Source: DATKLX01 sp035542155 (GTDB taxonomy: Bacteria > Chloroflexota > Anaerolineae > Anaerolineales > Anaerolineaceae). Taken from it: 6,815 nucleotides of DNA. Location of the stretch: NCBI GenBank assembly GCA_035542155.1, contig DATKLX010000200.1, positions 1-6,815 on the forward strand, given 5' to 3'. How positions within the stretch are numbered: position 1 is the first letter of the stretch; the number at the start of each line of letters is the position of its first letter. The translations under genes were made by a program, and so were the position numbers. Below are positions 1 through 5,900 of the stretch, piece by piece. The notes under the pieces are model-generated. The model ran no database searches, was not told the origin of the DNA, and saw only the letters and a program-made list of their open reading frames with translations.

Positions 1-186
1 ATGACTGAACTTTGCACCAGGATATCGAATGGGATTGCTCGTACCAGAAACTCCGCCTGGCGATTGAAGGCCTGCCTGGCAGGCTGCGAACTCCCTTGGA
101 AATAACTCTTGATATGACATCAATTAATCAAAAATCAATAGATCTTGCTAGAACCTCTGTTTGGTTCAGTACGTGAACTGCCTGCA
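1..186. other. Left-edge stretch with no assignable gene
   Basis: I see no recognisable gene here. A short + frame runs from the window edge at 1 to a TAA at 103-105 (34 codons, starting ATG at base 1). A second + frame is open from 9 to a TGA at 174-176 (55 codons) but has only a TTG near its start. Neither peptide resembles a family I know, and neither has a convincing ribosome binding site. Either could be the decayed tail of a gene from outside the window. The right part of the stretch contains small inverted repeats, listed separately. Confidence 0.4.
151..178. repeat. Overlapping inverted repeats upstream of the TA promoter
   Basis: Two short perfect inverted repeats share a half-site: GAACC (151-155) with GGTTC (163-167), and GTTCA (164-168) with TGAAC (174-178). 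They lie just upstream of the -35 box at 187. Phd/YefM antitoxins normally autoregulate by binding palindromes at their promoters, so these could be operator half-sites. They sit upstream of the promoter rather than on it, and arms this short can occur by chance. Confidence 0.3.
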
Positions 187-214
187 TTGACAACCCACGT
201 GAATGGTGTAGAAT
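187..214 (+). promoter_or_regulatory. Sigma70-type promoter of the toxin-antitoxin operon
   Basis: A perfect -35 TTGACA (187-192) is followed after 16 bp by a -10 TAGAAT (209-214), one mismatch from consensus. Expected transcription start is near 221, giving a leader of about 26 nt that contains the Shine-Dalgarno sequence of the antitoxin. Confidence 0.7.
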
Positions 215-235
215 AAATGTAGCAAGACTAGACAC

Positions 236-241
236 AAGGAG
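236..241 (+). promoter_or_regulatory. Ribosome binding site of the antitoxin
   Basis: AAGGAG lies 5 nt ahead of the ATG at 247. It is a near-consensus Shine-Dalgarno site and fixes the antitoxin start. The toxin gene that follows has no comparable site. Confidence 0.75.
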
Positions 242-246
242 TATAT

Positions 247-546
247 ATGGAGTTTGTGCCGTATCGGCTTTTACGCAACCAGCCCAACGAGCTGCGCAAG
301 CGGTTGGAAGAGCAGGGCGAATTGGTGGTGACAGTGGACGGCGAGCCGCTGGCCGTGATGTTACAGATCCCAAAAGGAAGCCTGGAAGATCTTGTGTTTT
401 TGGTATCGCAGGTCCGCGCTCAACTGGCAGTGGGAGAGATCCGCGAAGAGGCGCGCAAGAGCGGGCGCAATCGCATGTCTTCCAAGGAAATTGATGCCCT
501 GATCAAAGAGACCCGCACCCACCGCCGGGCGAACCGGTCCGCCTGA
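247..546 (+). CDS. Phd/YefM-type antitoxin
   Basis: This 99-residue protein is the likely antitoxin of a type II toxin-antitoxin pair. It should bind and neutralise the PIN ribonuclease encoded immediately downstream and repress their shared promoter. The N-terminal part (residues 3-41) has the Phd/YefM pattern: FVPYRLLRNQPNELRKRLEE, then a strand GELVVTVDGEPLAVML, as in antitoxins that begin with a short strand and a helix and then a VxxxGxPxAV turn. The C-terminal part (about 48-99) is charged and helical (REEARKSGRNR, KEIDALIKETR), as expected for the toxin-wrapping tail. The start is secured by AAGGAG 5 nt upstream. The stop TGA (544-546) overlaps the toxin ATG by one base (TGATG), so the two are translationally coupled with antitoxin first. 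Family assignment rests on the N-terminal pattern and the context. Confidence 0.85.
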   Translation: MEFVPYRLLRNQPNELRKRLEEQGELVVTVDGEPLAVMLQIPKGSLEDLVFLVSQVRAQLAVGEIREEARKSGRNRMSSKEIDALIKETRTHRRANRSA

Positions 547-950
547 TGAGAGTTGTTTTGGACACGAACGCGCTGGTGAGCGGCTTACTCAACCCTGACG
601 GCGCGCCTGGTCGGGTTGTGGACTTGATTCTCGGCGGTCACCATCGGGTTCTTTACGATGACCGGATCCTCGCCGAGTACATGGATGTCCTGGCGCGTCC
701 CAGCCTAAAGATTTCCGACGATCTTGCAAAAGCGGTAGTAGGGTATTTCCGTCTCTCAGGGGATCGCGTTACCGCTGTGCCGCTCCTTGAAGATGCACTG
801 CCCGATCAGGATGACCTTCCCTTTCTCGAAGTGGCGATTTCCGGAGAAGCGGACGCGCTTGTCACAGGAAATGCCAGGCATTTTCCTGCCCAGATAAAGC
901 GTGGAGTGAAGATCGAATCACCAGCCGCTTTTCTCGCGCAGACGACATGA
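546..950 (+). CDS. PIN-domain toxin, putative TA system ribonuclease (COG1569 type)
   Basis: This 134-residue protein is a single PIN domain, predicted to be a Mg-dependent ribonuclease toxin acting in the cytoplasm on RNA. The acidic catalytic set is visible: D6 in VVLDTNALVSG, E44 in ILAEYMDVLARP, D90 in the LPDQDDLPFLEVA segment, and D103 in EADALVTGNARHF. The D-x-DDLPFLE and ADxLVTGNxxHFP signatures are typical of the family named 'putative toxin-antitoxin system toxin component, PIN family', and the length matches it. The gene has no Shine-Dalgarno site of its own; its ATG overlaps the antitoxin stop in TGATG, so it is probably translated by reinitiation, which keeps toxin below antitoxin. 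All catalytic residues are present, so it looks functional. The RNA target cannot be read from sequence. Confidence 0.9.
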   Translation: MRVVLDTNALVSGLLNPDGAPGRVVDLILGGHHRVLYDDRILAEYMDVLARPSLKISDDLAKAVVGYFRLSGDRVTAVPLLEDALPDQDDLPFLEVAISGEADALVTGNARHFPAQIKRGVKIESPAAFLAQTT

Positions 951-1035
951 CATCTCAGGTGGGTTTGCTATCCACCCATCCCAAAGCTGACCTAGCTGCA
1001 TATGTAATCCACGTAGCTTGGATTCAGGTCGTAGG

Positions 1036-1063
1036 TTGACTGATATCCGAGAAAGTGTATATT
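1036..1063 (+). promoter_or_regulatory. Promoter of the broken ATPase gene
   Basis: A -35 TTGACT (1036-1041) and a -10 TATATT (1058-1063) are separated by 16 bp. Expected start is near 1070. The -10 box lies inside the left arm of the large palindrome at 1055-1087, so a protein bound there would block RNA polymerase. A GAGGA (1088-1092) downstream could have been the ribosome binding site. Promoter, operator and RBS look better preserved than the reading frame they serve. Confidence 0.5.
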
Positions 1064-1087
1064 TGCAATTAAAATGCAAATATACAC
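1055..1087. repeat. 33-bp near-perfect palindrome, probable operator
   Basis: GTGTATATTTGCA (1055-1067) is matched perfectly by its reverse complement TGCAAATATACAC (1075-1087), 13 bp per arm with a 7-base centre. Within the centre, 1069-1070 also pair with 1072-1073, leaving one mismatch (1068/1074). It covers about -15 to +18 of the predicted promoter, the classic place for a repressor operator. No T-tract follows, so a terminator role is unlikely. Confidence 0.7.
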
Positions 1088-1097
1088 GAGGAATTAA

Positions 1098-1211
1098 AAC
1101 GAGCCAAACTTATATCGTCGTAGTCAGGAACTCGTACTTAGGAAAGCAGTAAGCCAATTCCCTGTCGTCGTGATGGTCGGCCCGCGCCAGTCCGGCAAGA
1201 CTACAACTCTT
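1098..1211 (+). pseudogene. N-terminal fragment of a DUF4143-family AAA ATPase
   Basis: The + frame from 1098 reads NEPNLYRRSQELVLRKAV and then SQFPVVVMVGPRQSGKTTTL, which matches the N-terminus of AAA ATPases of the DUF4143 group: an YRR...L..AL helix, a hydrophobic strand, and the Walker A motif GPRQSGKTT at 1179-1205. Similarity stops right after Walker A; the frame stays open to a TAA at 1317-1319 but the residues there (TLIFPIFPLLFQ and on) do not resemble the family. No ATG, GTG or TTG precedes the conserved part in frame; it begins after a TAA at 1095-1097. Both the start codon and all the rest of the gene (Walker B, sensor, wHTH, nuclease-like domain) are missing. It is not a copy of the ATPase at 1419: the sequences around Walker A differ (SQFPVVVMVGPRQSGKTT against PGKVLVLYGPRQVGKTT), so it is a separate family member. 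Confidence 0.7.
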
Positions 1212-1390
1212 ATCTTTCCTATATTTCCCTTATTGTTCCAAAGCGTTACGTGTGAGGTTGATCCGAAAATGCACTTGACTGATTTGTGGGGGAGTGGAAA
1301 TTTGATAAATCTGCCCTAAAATACAGAAGGTCGGCGTTGGAATAATTTTCAAATGAAACGCTCGGCTGAATTCCTCTAGGAATTTAATAA
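1212..1390. other. AT-rich spacer without recognisable gene
   Basis: The frame of the broken ATPase continues open to 1319 but encodes nothing familiar. A - strand frame covering 1230-1448 overlaps the start of the intact ATPase, is low in complexity and has no family likeness. I see no RNA gene or repeat of note here. The stretch is probably decayed DNA between the ATPase remnant and the promoter of the next gene. Confidence 0.4.
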
Positions 1391-1393
1391 AAT

Positions 1394-1405
1394 TACAACG
1401 TTGTA
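1394..1405. repeat. 12-bp perfect palindrome in the ATPase promoter
   Basis: TACAACGTTGTA is its own reverse complement and sits one base ahead of the TATAAT box, covering about -25 to -14. A dimeric regulator bound here would block the promoter. The ATPase family carries a winged-helix segment, so autorepression is possible; that is inference. Confidence 0.55.
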
Positions 1406-1406
1406 G

Positions 1407-1412
1407 TATAAT
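1407..1412 (+). promoter_or_regulatory. -10 box of the ATPase gene, leaderless start
   Basis: A perfect TATAAT lies at 1407-1412. With this box at -12 to -7, +1 falls on base 1419, which is the G of the GTG start codon. There is no Shine-Dalgarno sequence ahead of the gene. The -35 region (about 1383-1389, TTTAATA) is poor, which suits a promoter needing an activator or a weak constitutive one. Confidence 0.6.
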
Positions 1413-1418
1413 GAATTT

Positions 1419-2555
1419 GTGAAAATACAGCGGTTCCTCCTTGCTCAAATAAAGGATTCGCTTCTACCCGGCAAAGTCCTAGTTCTGTATGGCCCGCGCC
1501 AAGTGGGAAAGACCACCCTTGCCAATGATTTGCTGGCCGCCCTCCCGCTGCGCAGCCGGTTCGTCAATGCCGACGAACTGGTTTACCGGGAACCCCTCTC
1601 CAGCCAGAATCGCCAGCGCCTGGGGGAAGTGCTAGGCGATGCGGAACTACTGGTGATCGATGAGGCCCAACGCGTCCCGAACATCGGCATCAACCTGAAA
1701 ATCCTGGTCGATAGTTTCCCCAAGGCGATCATCGTTGCAACCGGCTCGGCCTCCTTTGACCTGGCCAACAAGATCAGCGAACCGCTCACCGGACGCACGC
1801 TGACATTCCACCTTTATCCAGTGAGCTATCCTGAAATTCGCCAAACCTGGGGACCCATCGAAGCGCGCAGTCAGCTGGAACGCTGGCTAGTGTGGGGAGG
1901 CTACCCGGCCATCGTGACAACCGAGGATCCTGCTCTCCGGGAAAAGCTCTTGGGTGAACTGGTGGGCGCTTATCTTTACCGGGACATCCTTGAATTGGAA
2001 GGCGTGCGCCGTTCCGAGAAGATCGTGGACTTGTTGCGATTGTTGGCTTTTCAAATCGGGCAGGAGGTCTCCATTGCGGAGCTTGCAACCAGCCTGGCAC
2101 TTAATCGCCAAACGGTCGAGCGTTATCTGGATCTGTTGGAAAAGGTTTTCGTCATATTCAGAGTAAGCGGCTTCTCGCGCAACCTGCGCAAGGAAGTGAC
2201 CAAGAATCCCCGCTACTATTTCTATGACAATGGCGTGCGAAACAGCCTGATCCAGAACTTTAACCCGCTAACCTTGCGTAACGATGTCGGGCAGCTGTGG
2301 GAAAACTTTCTGACCATCGAACGGCGAAAGGCGAACCAGGCTGCCGGCCGATCAGTCAATTCCTATTTCTGGCGTACCTATGACCAGAAGGAAATCGATT
2401 GTGTCGAAGAGCATGGGGGCAAGCTTTATGGCTATGAGTTCAAATGGAGTACGGCTGAGATTCGAAGGGTAACCCGGAAAGAGTTTTCGACAGCATATCC
2501 GGAATCTACCTTGACGACTGTAAGCCAGGAGAATTTTGAAGAGTTCTTAAAATAA
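1419..2555 (+). CDS. AAA-family ATP-binding protein with DUF4143 C-terminus
   Basis: This 378-residue protein belongs to the widespread, poorly understood group of AAA ATPases with a C-terminal DUF4143 region. Visible in order: Walker A GPRQVGKTT (25-33); Walker B LLVIDEAQ (77-84, with D81 and E82); a sensor-like ATGSASFDL (107-115); family motifs HLYPVSYPEI and WGGYPAIV; a winged-helix-like stretch (IAELATSLALNRQTVERYLDLLEKVFVIFRV); then WENFLTIERRK and a PD-(D/E)xK nuclease-like signature, D327 in EIDCV and E340-F-K342 in YEFKW. The usual length of the group is 370-450, so it looks complete. The GTG start gives the family's normal N-terminus, and no ATG start is available; ATG at 1411 runs into a stop after three codons. 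The cellular role of these proteins is not established; proposals include mobile-element or toxin-like functions. It stands alone, convergent with the toxin gene, and lies next to a remnant of a relative. Confidence 0.9.
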   Translation: MKIQRFLLAQIKDSLLPGKVLVLYGPRQVGKTTLANDLLAALPLRSRFVNADELVYREPLSSQNRQRLGEVLGDAELLVIDEAQRVPNIGINLKILVDSFPKAIIVATGSASFDLANKISEPLTGRTLTFHLYPVSYPEIRQTWGPIEARSQLERWLVWGGYPAIVTTEDPALREKLLGELVGAYLYRDILELEGVRRSEKIVDLLRLLAFQIGQEVSIAELATSLALNRQTVERYLDLLEKVFVIFRVSGFSRNLRKEVTKNPRYYFYDNGVRNSLIQNFNPLTLRNDVGQLWENFLTIERRKANQAAGRSVNSYFWRTYDQKEIDCVEEHGGKLYGYEFKWSTAEIRRVTRKEFSTAYPESTLTTVSQENFEEFLK

Positions 2556-2570
2556 CTGTTGCTTTCAAGC

Positions 2571-2601
2571 AGCAGAAAAAATATTTCAATCTCTTTCTGC
2601 T
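2571..2601. repeat. Inverted repeat just after the ATPase stop
   Basis: AGCAGAAA (2571-2578) pairs with TTTCTGCT (2594-2601) across a 15-nt loop, beginning 16 nt past the ATPase stop. It could help end the transcript, but the arms are AT-rich, the loop is long and there is no T-run after it, so it is not a convincing intrinsic terminator. Confidence 0.3.
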
Positions 2602-2630
2602 CAAAATCTGGTATACTTCTTGACACAACT

Positions 2631-2712
2631 TGACTGGCCTTAAAAATCCATTGACTCTAAATTAATATTAATTCCAGTGTGTTTTGTAGCCAGTCATCCA
2701 ATGGACTAGGCC
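2631..2712. repeat. Complex inverted repeats, about 80 bp
   Basis: TGACTGGC (2631-2638) is inverted as GCCAGTCA (2689-2696). In addition GGCCT...TCCATTG (2636-2640 and 2647-2653) is inverted as CAATGGA..AGGCC (2699-2705 and 2708-2712). The two sets cannot all pair at once, so the segment could adopt alternative folds. Between them is a 14-bp AT palindrome (2660-2673). The size and terminal repeats resemble a decayed miniature element, but no target duplication is evident. Confidence 0.35.
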
Positions 2713-2758
2713 ATTTTGGCAGGACATTGGTTGGGAGCGCGGAATCGCTTTTTTCCTG

Positions 2759-2800
2759 CTTTTAAGCCATTGGTTGAGAGTTCGAGCCTCTCCGCACTCA
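2759..2800 (+). pseudogene. 3' half of a tRNA, Lys(UUU) type; probable integration scar
   Basis: The segment reads as a tRNA from position 32 to the discriminator. The anticodon loop is CTTTTAA (2759-2765), the 3' anticodon strand is GCCAT, and the variable loop is TGGTT. A perfect T-arm follows: GAGAG (2776-2780), loop TTCGAGC, CTCTC (2788-2792). The acceptor strand CGCACTC and A2800 complete it; CCA is not encoded. The 5' side breaks exactly before the anticodon loop: bases 2754-2758 pair with none of the five 3' strand bases, and no D-arm precedes. The 3' halves of tRNA genes are classic targets of tyrosine-recombinase integration, which leaves such halves at one end of an island. The intrinsic terminator right after it fits an original tRNA 3' end. 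Confidence 0.55.
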
Positions 2801-2806
2801 CAGAAT

Positions 2807-2831
2807 CTCCCCCGTCAGGGGAGTTTTTTTT
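2807..2831 (+). terminator. Intrinsic terminator after the tRNA fragment
   Basis: CTCCCC (2807-2812) pairs with GGGGAG (2818-2823) around a 5-nt loop and is followed by eight T residues (2824-2831). This is a textbook rho-independent terminator on the + strand, 7 nt past the tRNA discriminator base. It could also stop read-through from the ATPase gene towards the opposing toxin gene. Confidence 0.85.
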
Positions 2832-2837
2832 GGTTGA

Positions 2838-2894
2838 GAGCCCCCATCCGGGGATGCTATGCGAGCCTTTGCGTAGCATCCTCGATGGGGGCTC
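2838..2894. repeat. 57-nt long hairpin between convergent genes
   Basis: The outer stem GAGCCCCCATC (2838-2848) pairs perfectly with 2884-2894. After a single bulged C at 2849 the helix continues, with 2850-2862 pairing with 2871-2883 (two G-U pairs), to an 8-nt loop (2863-2870). It lies 36 bp past the stop codon of the - strand toxin gene. Neither strand has a T-run after it, so it is not a standard intrinsic terminator. It may protect the 3' end of the toxin mRNA or stop polymerase by structure alone. Confidence 0.65.
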
Positions 2895-2929
2895 CGAACT
2901 CATAAATTTTCCGTCTCCCTGTCGATCGC

Positions 2930-5900
2930 TTATTTTGGCCAATCGGGAACCCGCCCCCGATAGGTGATCACGAACAGGATATCCGCGATGGATGGACTGT
3001 CCGTTGAACCCGTAGCCGTGGACAGCAGCGACTGGACCTCCGGGGTGTTCGGCAGGGTCAGGGTCCATGTGCCAAAGGGCTTTTTACCGATCATGCTGTT
3101 CCACGGTCCGGCGTTCCCCACCCGGGTGCCGATCACTCCATCTGGATTGGTCGACGCCCTTCCGCCAATCGTGTTTCCCGAGCCGCTCTCGGTGAAATTC
3201 AAGGTGATATCTCTGATGCTGACGGGCTGGTCGCTGCCAGGGGCAAAGTACATCAGCAGCTGGTCGATCTTGAGGTTGACCAGGTTGGCTGGGAAATCCG
3301 ACGGAGCTGTCTGCAGAACGACCGTCATCGGTGTCGGACTCTGGTCAGGATTGTGCAGGTCGTACCAGGCGTCCGCGAACTGGGTCTTGAGGCTGAACGC
3401 ATTGTTGTAGCTGACGTTGGTAGGCAGCGACTGGATGACCTGCTGGCGGTAGGTGTAGTCCTCCAAAGCCGTATATTCGAGTGTGATCCGGACATCCGCA
3501 ATGGTGTTGTAGTCAAACAAATTGGCGGCTTTGGGCAGCCGGAATTCCCAGCTGGTATCCACTCCCATGCTTTCAAATGGAAGCAACAACTCGGGGGCGG
3601 CCGGCTCCAGATCGAAAAGGCCGGTGGCGTCCTGGGGTTTGGACAGGGCCACCTCTTCCGGCGGGCGGCGAACAACCACGGTCTGGAACAGGTCCCCGCC
3701 GATGGCCACGCGCGAGAGCCCTGTGTTTGCCAGACTGGCCCGGATCCCGACACTGGGAGGGATGAGTGCGTCGATGGAGGCGCGCACCCGGTGGATCAGG
3801 CGCAGGTAGTGGCCTGGAAAATCCTGGTCGAACATGCGCATGGGAGTGGCAAAGCGCAACACGCCGGTCTCGCGGAAGCGCTGCAGGGCATAGGGATCCA
3901 TTTGGGCCAGGGAGATGGTCTTGCTGAGCTGCAGTTTGCGCTGGTTGGTGTCGATTGCATGCTGCTCCAGCTGGGTGATGTCCTGCAGCAGCCGGGCGGA
4001 GCCGGTCAGGCCGCGCCGGTCGGCGGGAGGAGTGCCGGGGGCGGTCGTATCGTCGCTGGGCGGCTGCCAGTAGTCGGCCTGGATAAAGGATGGGACGGTT
4101 TCCTGGCGCTCGAACGAGAGCTGGCTGGCAGCCAGCAGGGCGGTCGAGGTGGCCTGCTGAAGAAAATAGTTATAGACACCTTCCAGCACACCCGCCATCC
4201 ATTCGAAGAGCTCCTGGTTGAAGAAGCGGGTCGTCAGGAAATTCACCACGTCGTTGGCGTTGTCGACTTTCATGCTTTCAATCAGGCGCTCCTGTTCCAC
4301 GATACGCACTTGGTCGTTTGCAAGGACGATCTGCTCCTGCCCGATCAGCATGTCCTGGCCCGCCAGGTCGCGCCCGAACTGCCACTCCTCGCTGCGCCGC
4401 TCATAACTGGCGAGCTGGGAGAAAATGCTGGCAGTCGTCGAGGCGGCAGATGCTATGGCGCTGAAACCTGCCCCATATTCGGTCTTGTAAAAGGAAGCGA
4501 TGGAGGCCGCGCCGCTTGCGAGGATGGATACCCCCAGGGATGCCAGGCTCAATTCCTCGAGCAACGAAATTCCTGCGCTAAGAAGCTCGTTGTAATGATT
4601 GAACTGCAGCAAGGCGCGCTGGAACTGCAGATTGGAGAGGACGACCCCATCCTGGGCTTCGGTTACCCGGATCGTCTGGAGCTGGACGCTGGCCTGGGAG
4701 ACGCGCAGGTCGGCGCGGGCCCGCTGTAGATCGGCATACGCCTGCTCACCCTTTTCCATGGCGCTCATATAGGATGCCTCCACCTGGCCGGCAAGCTGCG
4801 CCAGATTCCTGGCGCGTTCGATCAGGAAGGCAAAGCGGTAGGGCGTGGGCATGGGACGCTGGAGGCCGGGCAGCACCAGCTGCCCGCCTCCAATGGACGG
4901 CATTCCGGTGCGCTGGTCGGTGGGGGCGGCAAAGGGTTCCACCGCACGCTCCATGCCGGCAATATTGCGGCACGTGCGCAGCTTGTACAGGTTCAGGGTC
5001 GCCCGCAGCTGCAGGGCTTCCAGGACGGGATTTGTGCCGATACAAAAGGAAAGGGAGACCGCCGGCAAGAAGGAGTTCTTGCGGAGACTTTGAGACGATG
5101 AGGTCTCCATGGTTTCAGGAACCGCGGCCAGATCCCCTCCCCCGACTCCTGCTCCCGCAGGCGGGGAAGCCCACCATCCGTTGGAGACTGCCTTTACCAT
5201 GGAGAGTTCAGACGATGCGGCGTCTGCAATGAAGACGGACTCCAGGGCTTTCGACCCGGAGGATGCTTTCTCCAGCACGTCGGCGAAGCGGGGGCTGGGT
5301 GCGCCTGCCTGGGCCAGGAAAGCCTTGACCGCCAGATAGGAAGGATAAGTGTTTTTCTTTTCCGACCTGGAAGCCAGTTCTTTTAACCCGGCGGAGAGTT
5401 TTGCATAGTCATCCTTCCAGACCAGATCCAGACTGCCGGTGAGTGTTTTTATGGTATCGGTCGAAAAGGCGAAATCCTCGCCGATCTGCACCTGGATAGC
5501 GCGGCGCCAGGCTTTACAGGGGTCTGCCTCCGCCGCCAGACCTTCCCTTTGGAGCAGTTCCAGGGCGGTGGTGTAAAGGATCCTGGCGCGCTCGTCCGAT
5601 TCGGATGTGTCCAGGGTGAATTCGGAATCGCCATCGTCGATCAGGCACCTGATCATTGAGAGCAGCGTGTAGCGGGTGTAGGTATCCCGGCGCGTCTCGG
5701 CAATGGCATGCGGGTTGAGCGGGTCGGAAAGCCAGTCCGCCTGGTGCAAATAACTGACGGGTTTGGTGGATTCGTCAACCAGCCCGTAATAGATCCTGCG
5801 CTGGCCGGGCAGTTGGGCGTAATCATACAAGATGCGGTACCAGTCCAGGGCGGCTTCATACCGACCGGCGGCCTGCAGGCGCGTAGCGAACAGCATGGGG

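Larger units (their letters stand above)
2727..2840 (+). repeat. Three copies of the 11-mer TTGGTTGRGAG
   Basis: TTGGTTGGGAG occurs at 2727-2737 and TTGGTTGAGAG at 2770-2780 and again at 2830-2840. The middle copy is the variable loop and T-stem of the tRNA fragment. The last copy runs straight into the long hairpin. Copies are 43 and 60 bp apart, so this is not a regular array. Confidence 0.5.

Noticed and set aside
958..976. Hairpin GGTGG/CCACC just after the PIN toxin stop
   Set aside because: The stem is only 5 bp with a 9-nt loop and no T-run; too weak to call a terminator.
989..1030. Paired segments GACCT/AGGTC and AATCC/GGATT
   Set aside because: The stems are short with an uneven internal loop and no associated signal; it may be chance.
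1411..1422. Three-codon leader peptide (ATG at 1411) overlapping the ATPase GTG
   Set aside because: The ATG is part of the TATAAT box and lies upstream of the predicted transcript start, so it would not be transcribed.
2660..2673. 14-bp perfect AT-only palindrome
   Set aside because: Made only of A and T in an AT-rich spacer, so chance is a fair explanation; it is mentioned within the larger repeat region.
2727..2800. A complete tRNA gene
   Set aside because: GAGCGCG (2735-2741) pairs with the acceptor strand in 6 of 7 positions, but only 34 nt separate it from the T-arm, the 5' anticodon strand fails to pair at all, and there is no D-arm. Only the 3' half can be supported.
2727..2840. CRISPR-like array from the three 11-mers
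   Set aside because: Repeats are far too short, spacing is irregular (43 and 60 bp), and no cas gene is present.
2706..3068. 120-codon - strand frame overlapping the toxin 3' end and the spacer
   Set aside because: Its only familiar piece, ERLELSTNGLK, is the antisense translation of the tRNA 3' half; this peptide is a known by-product of tRNA-like DNA, not a protein.
3353..4729. 458-codon open frame on the + strand
   Set aside because: It lies wholly antisense to the Tc toxin A gene, whose protein matches the family along its length. The + product is repetitive in G, Q, L and V, resembles no family, and has no ribosome binding site.
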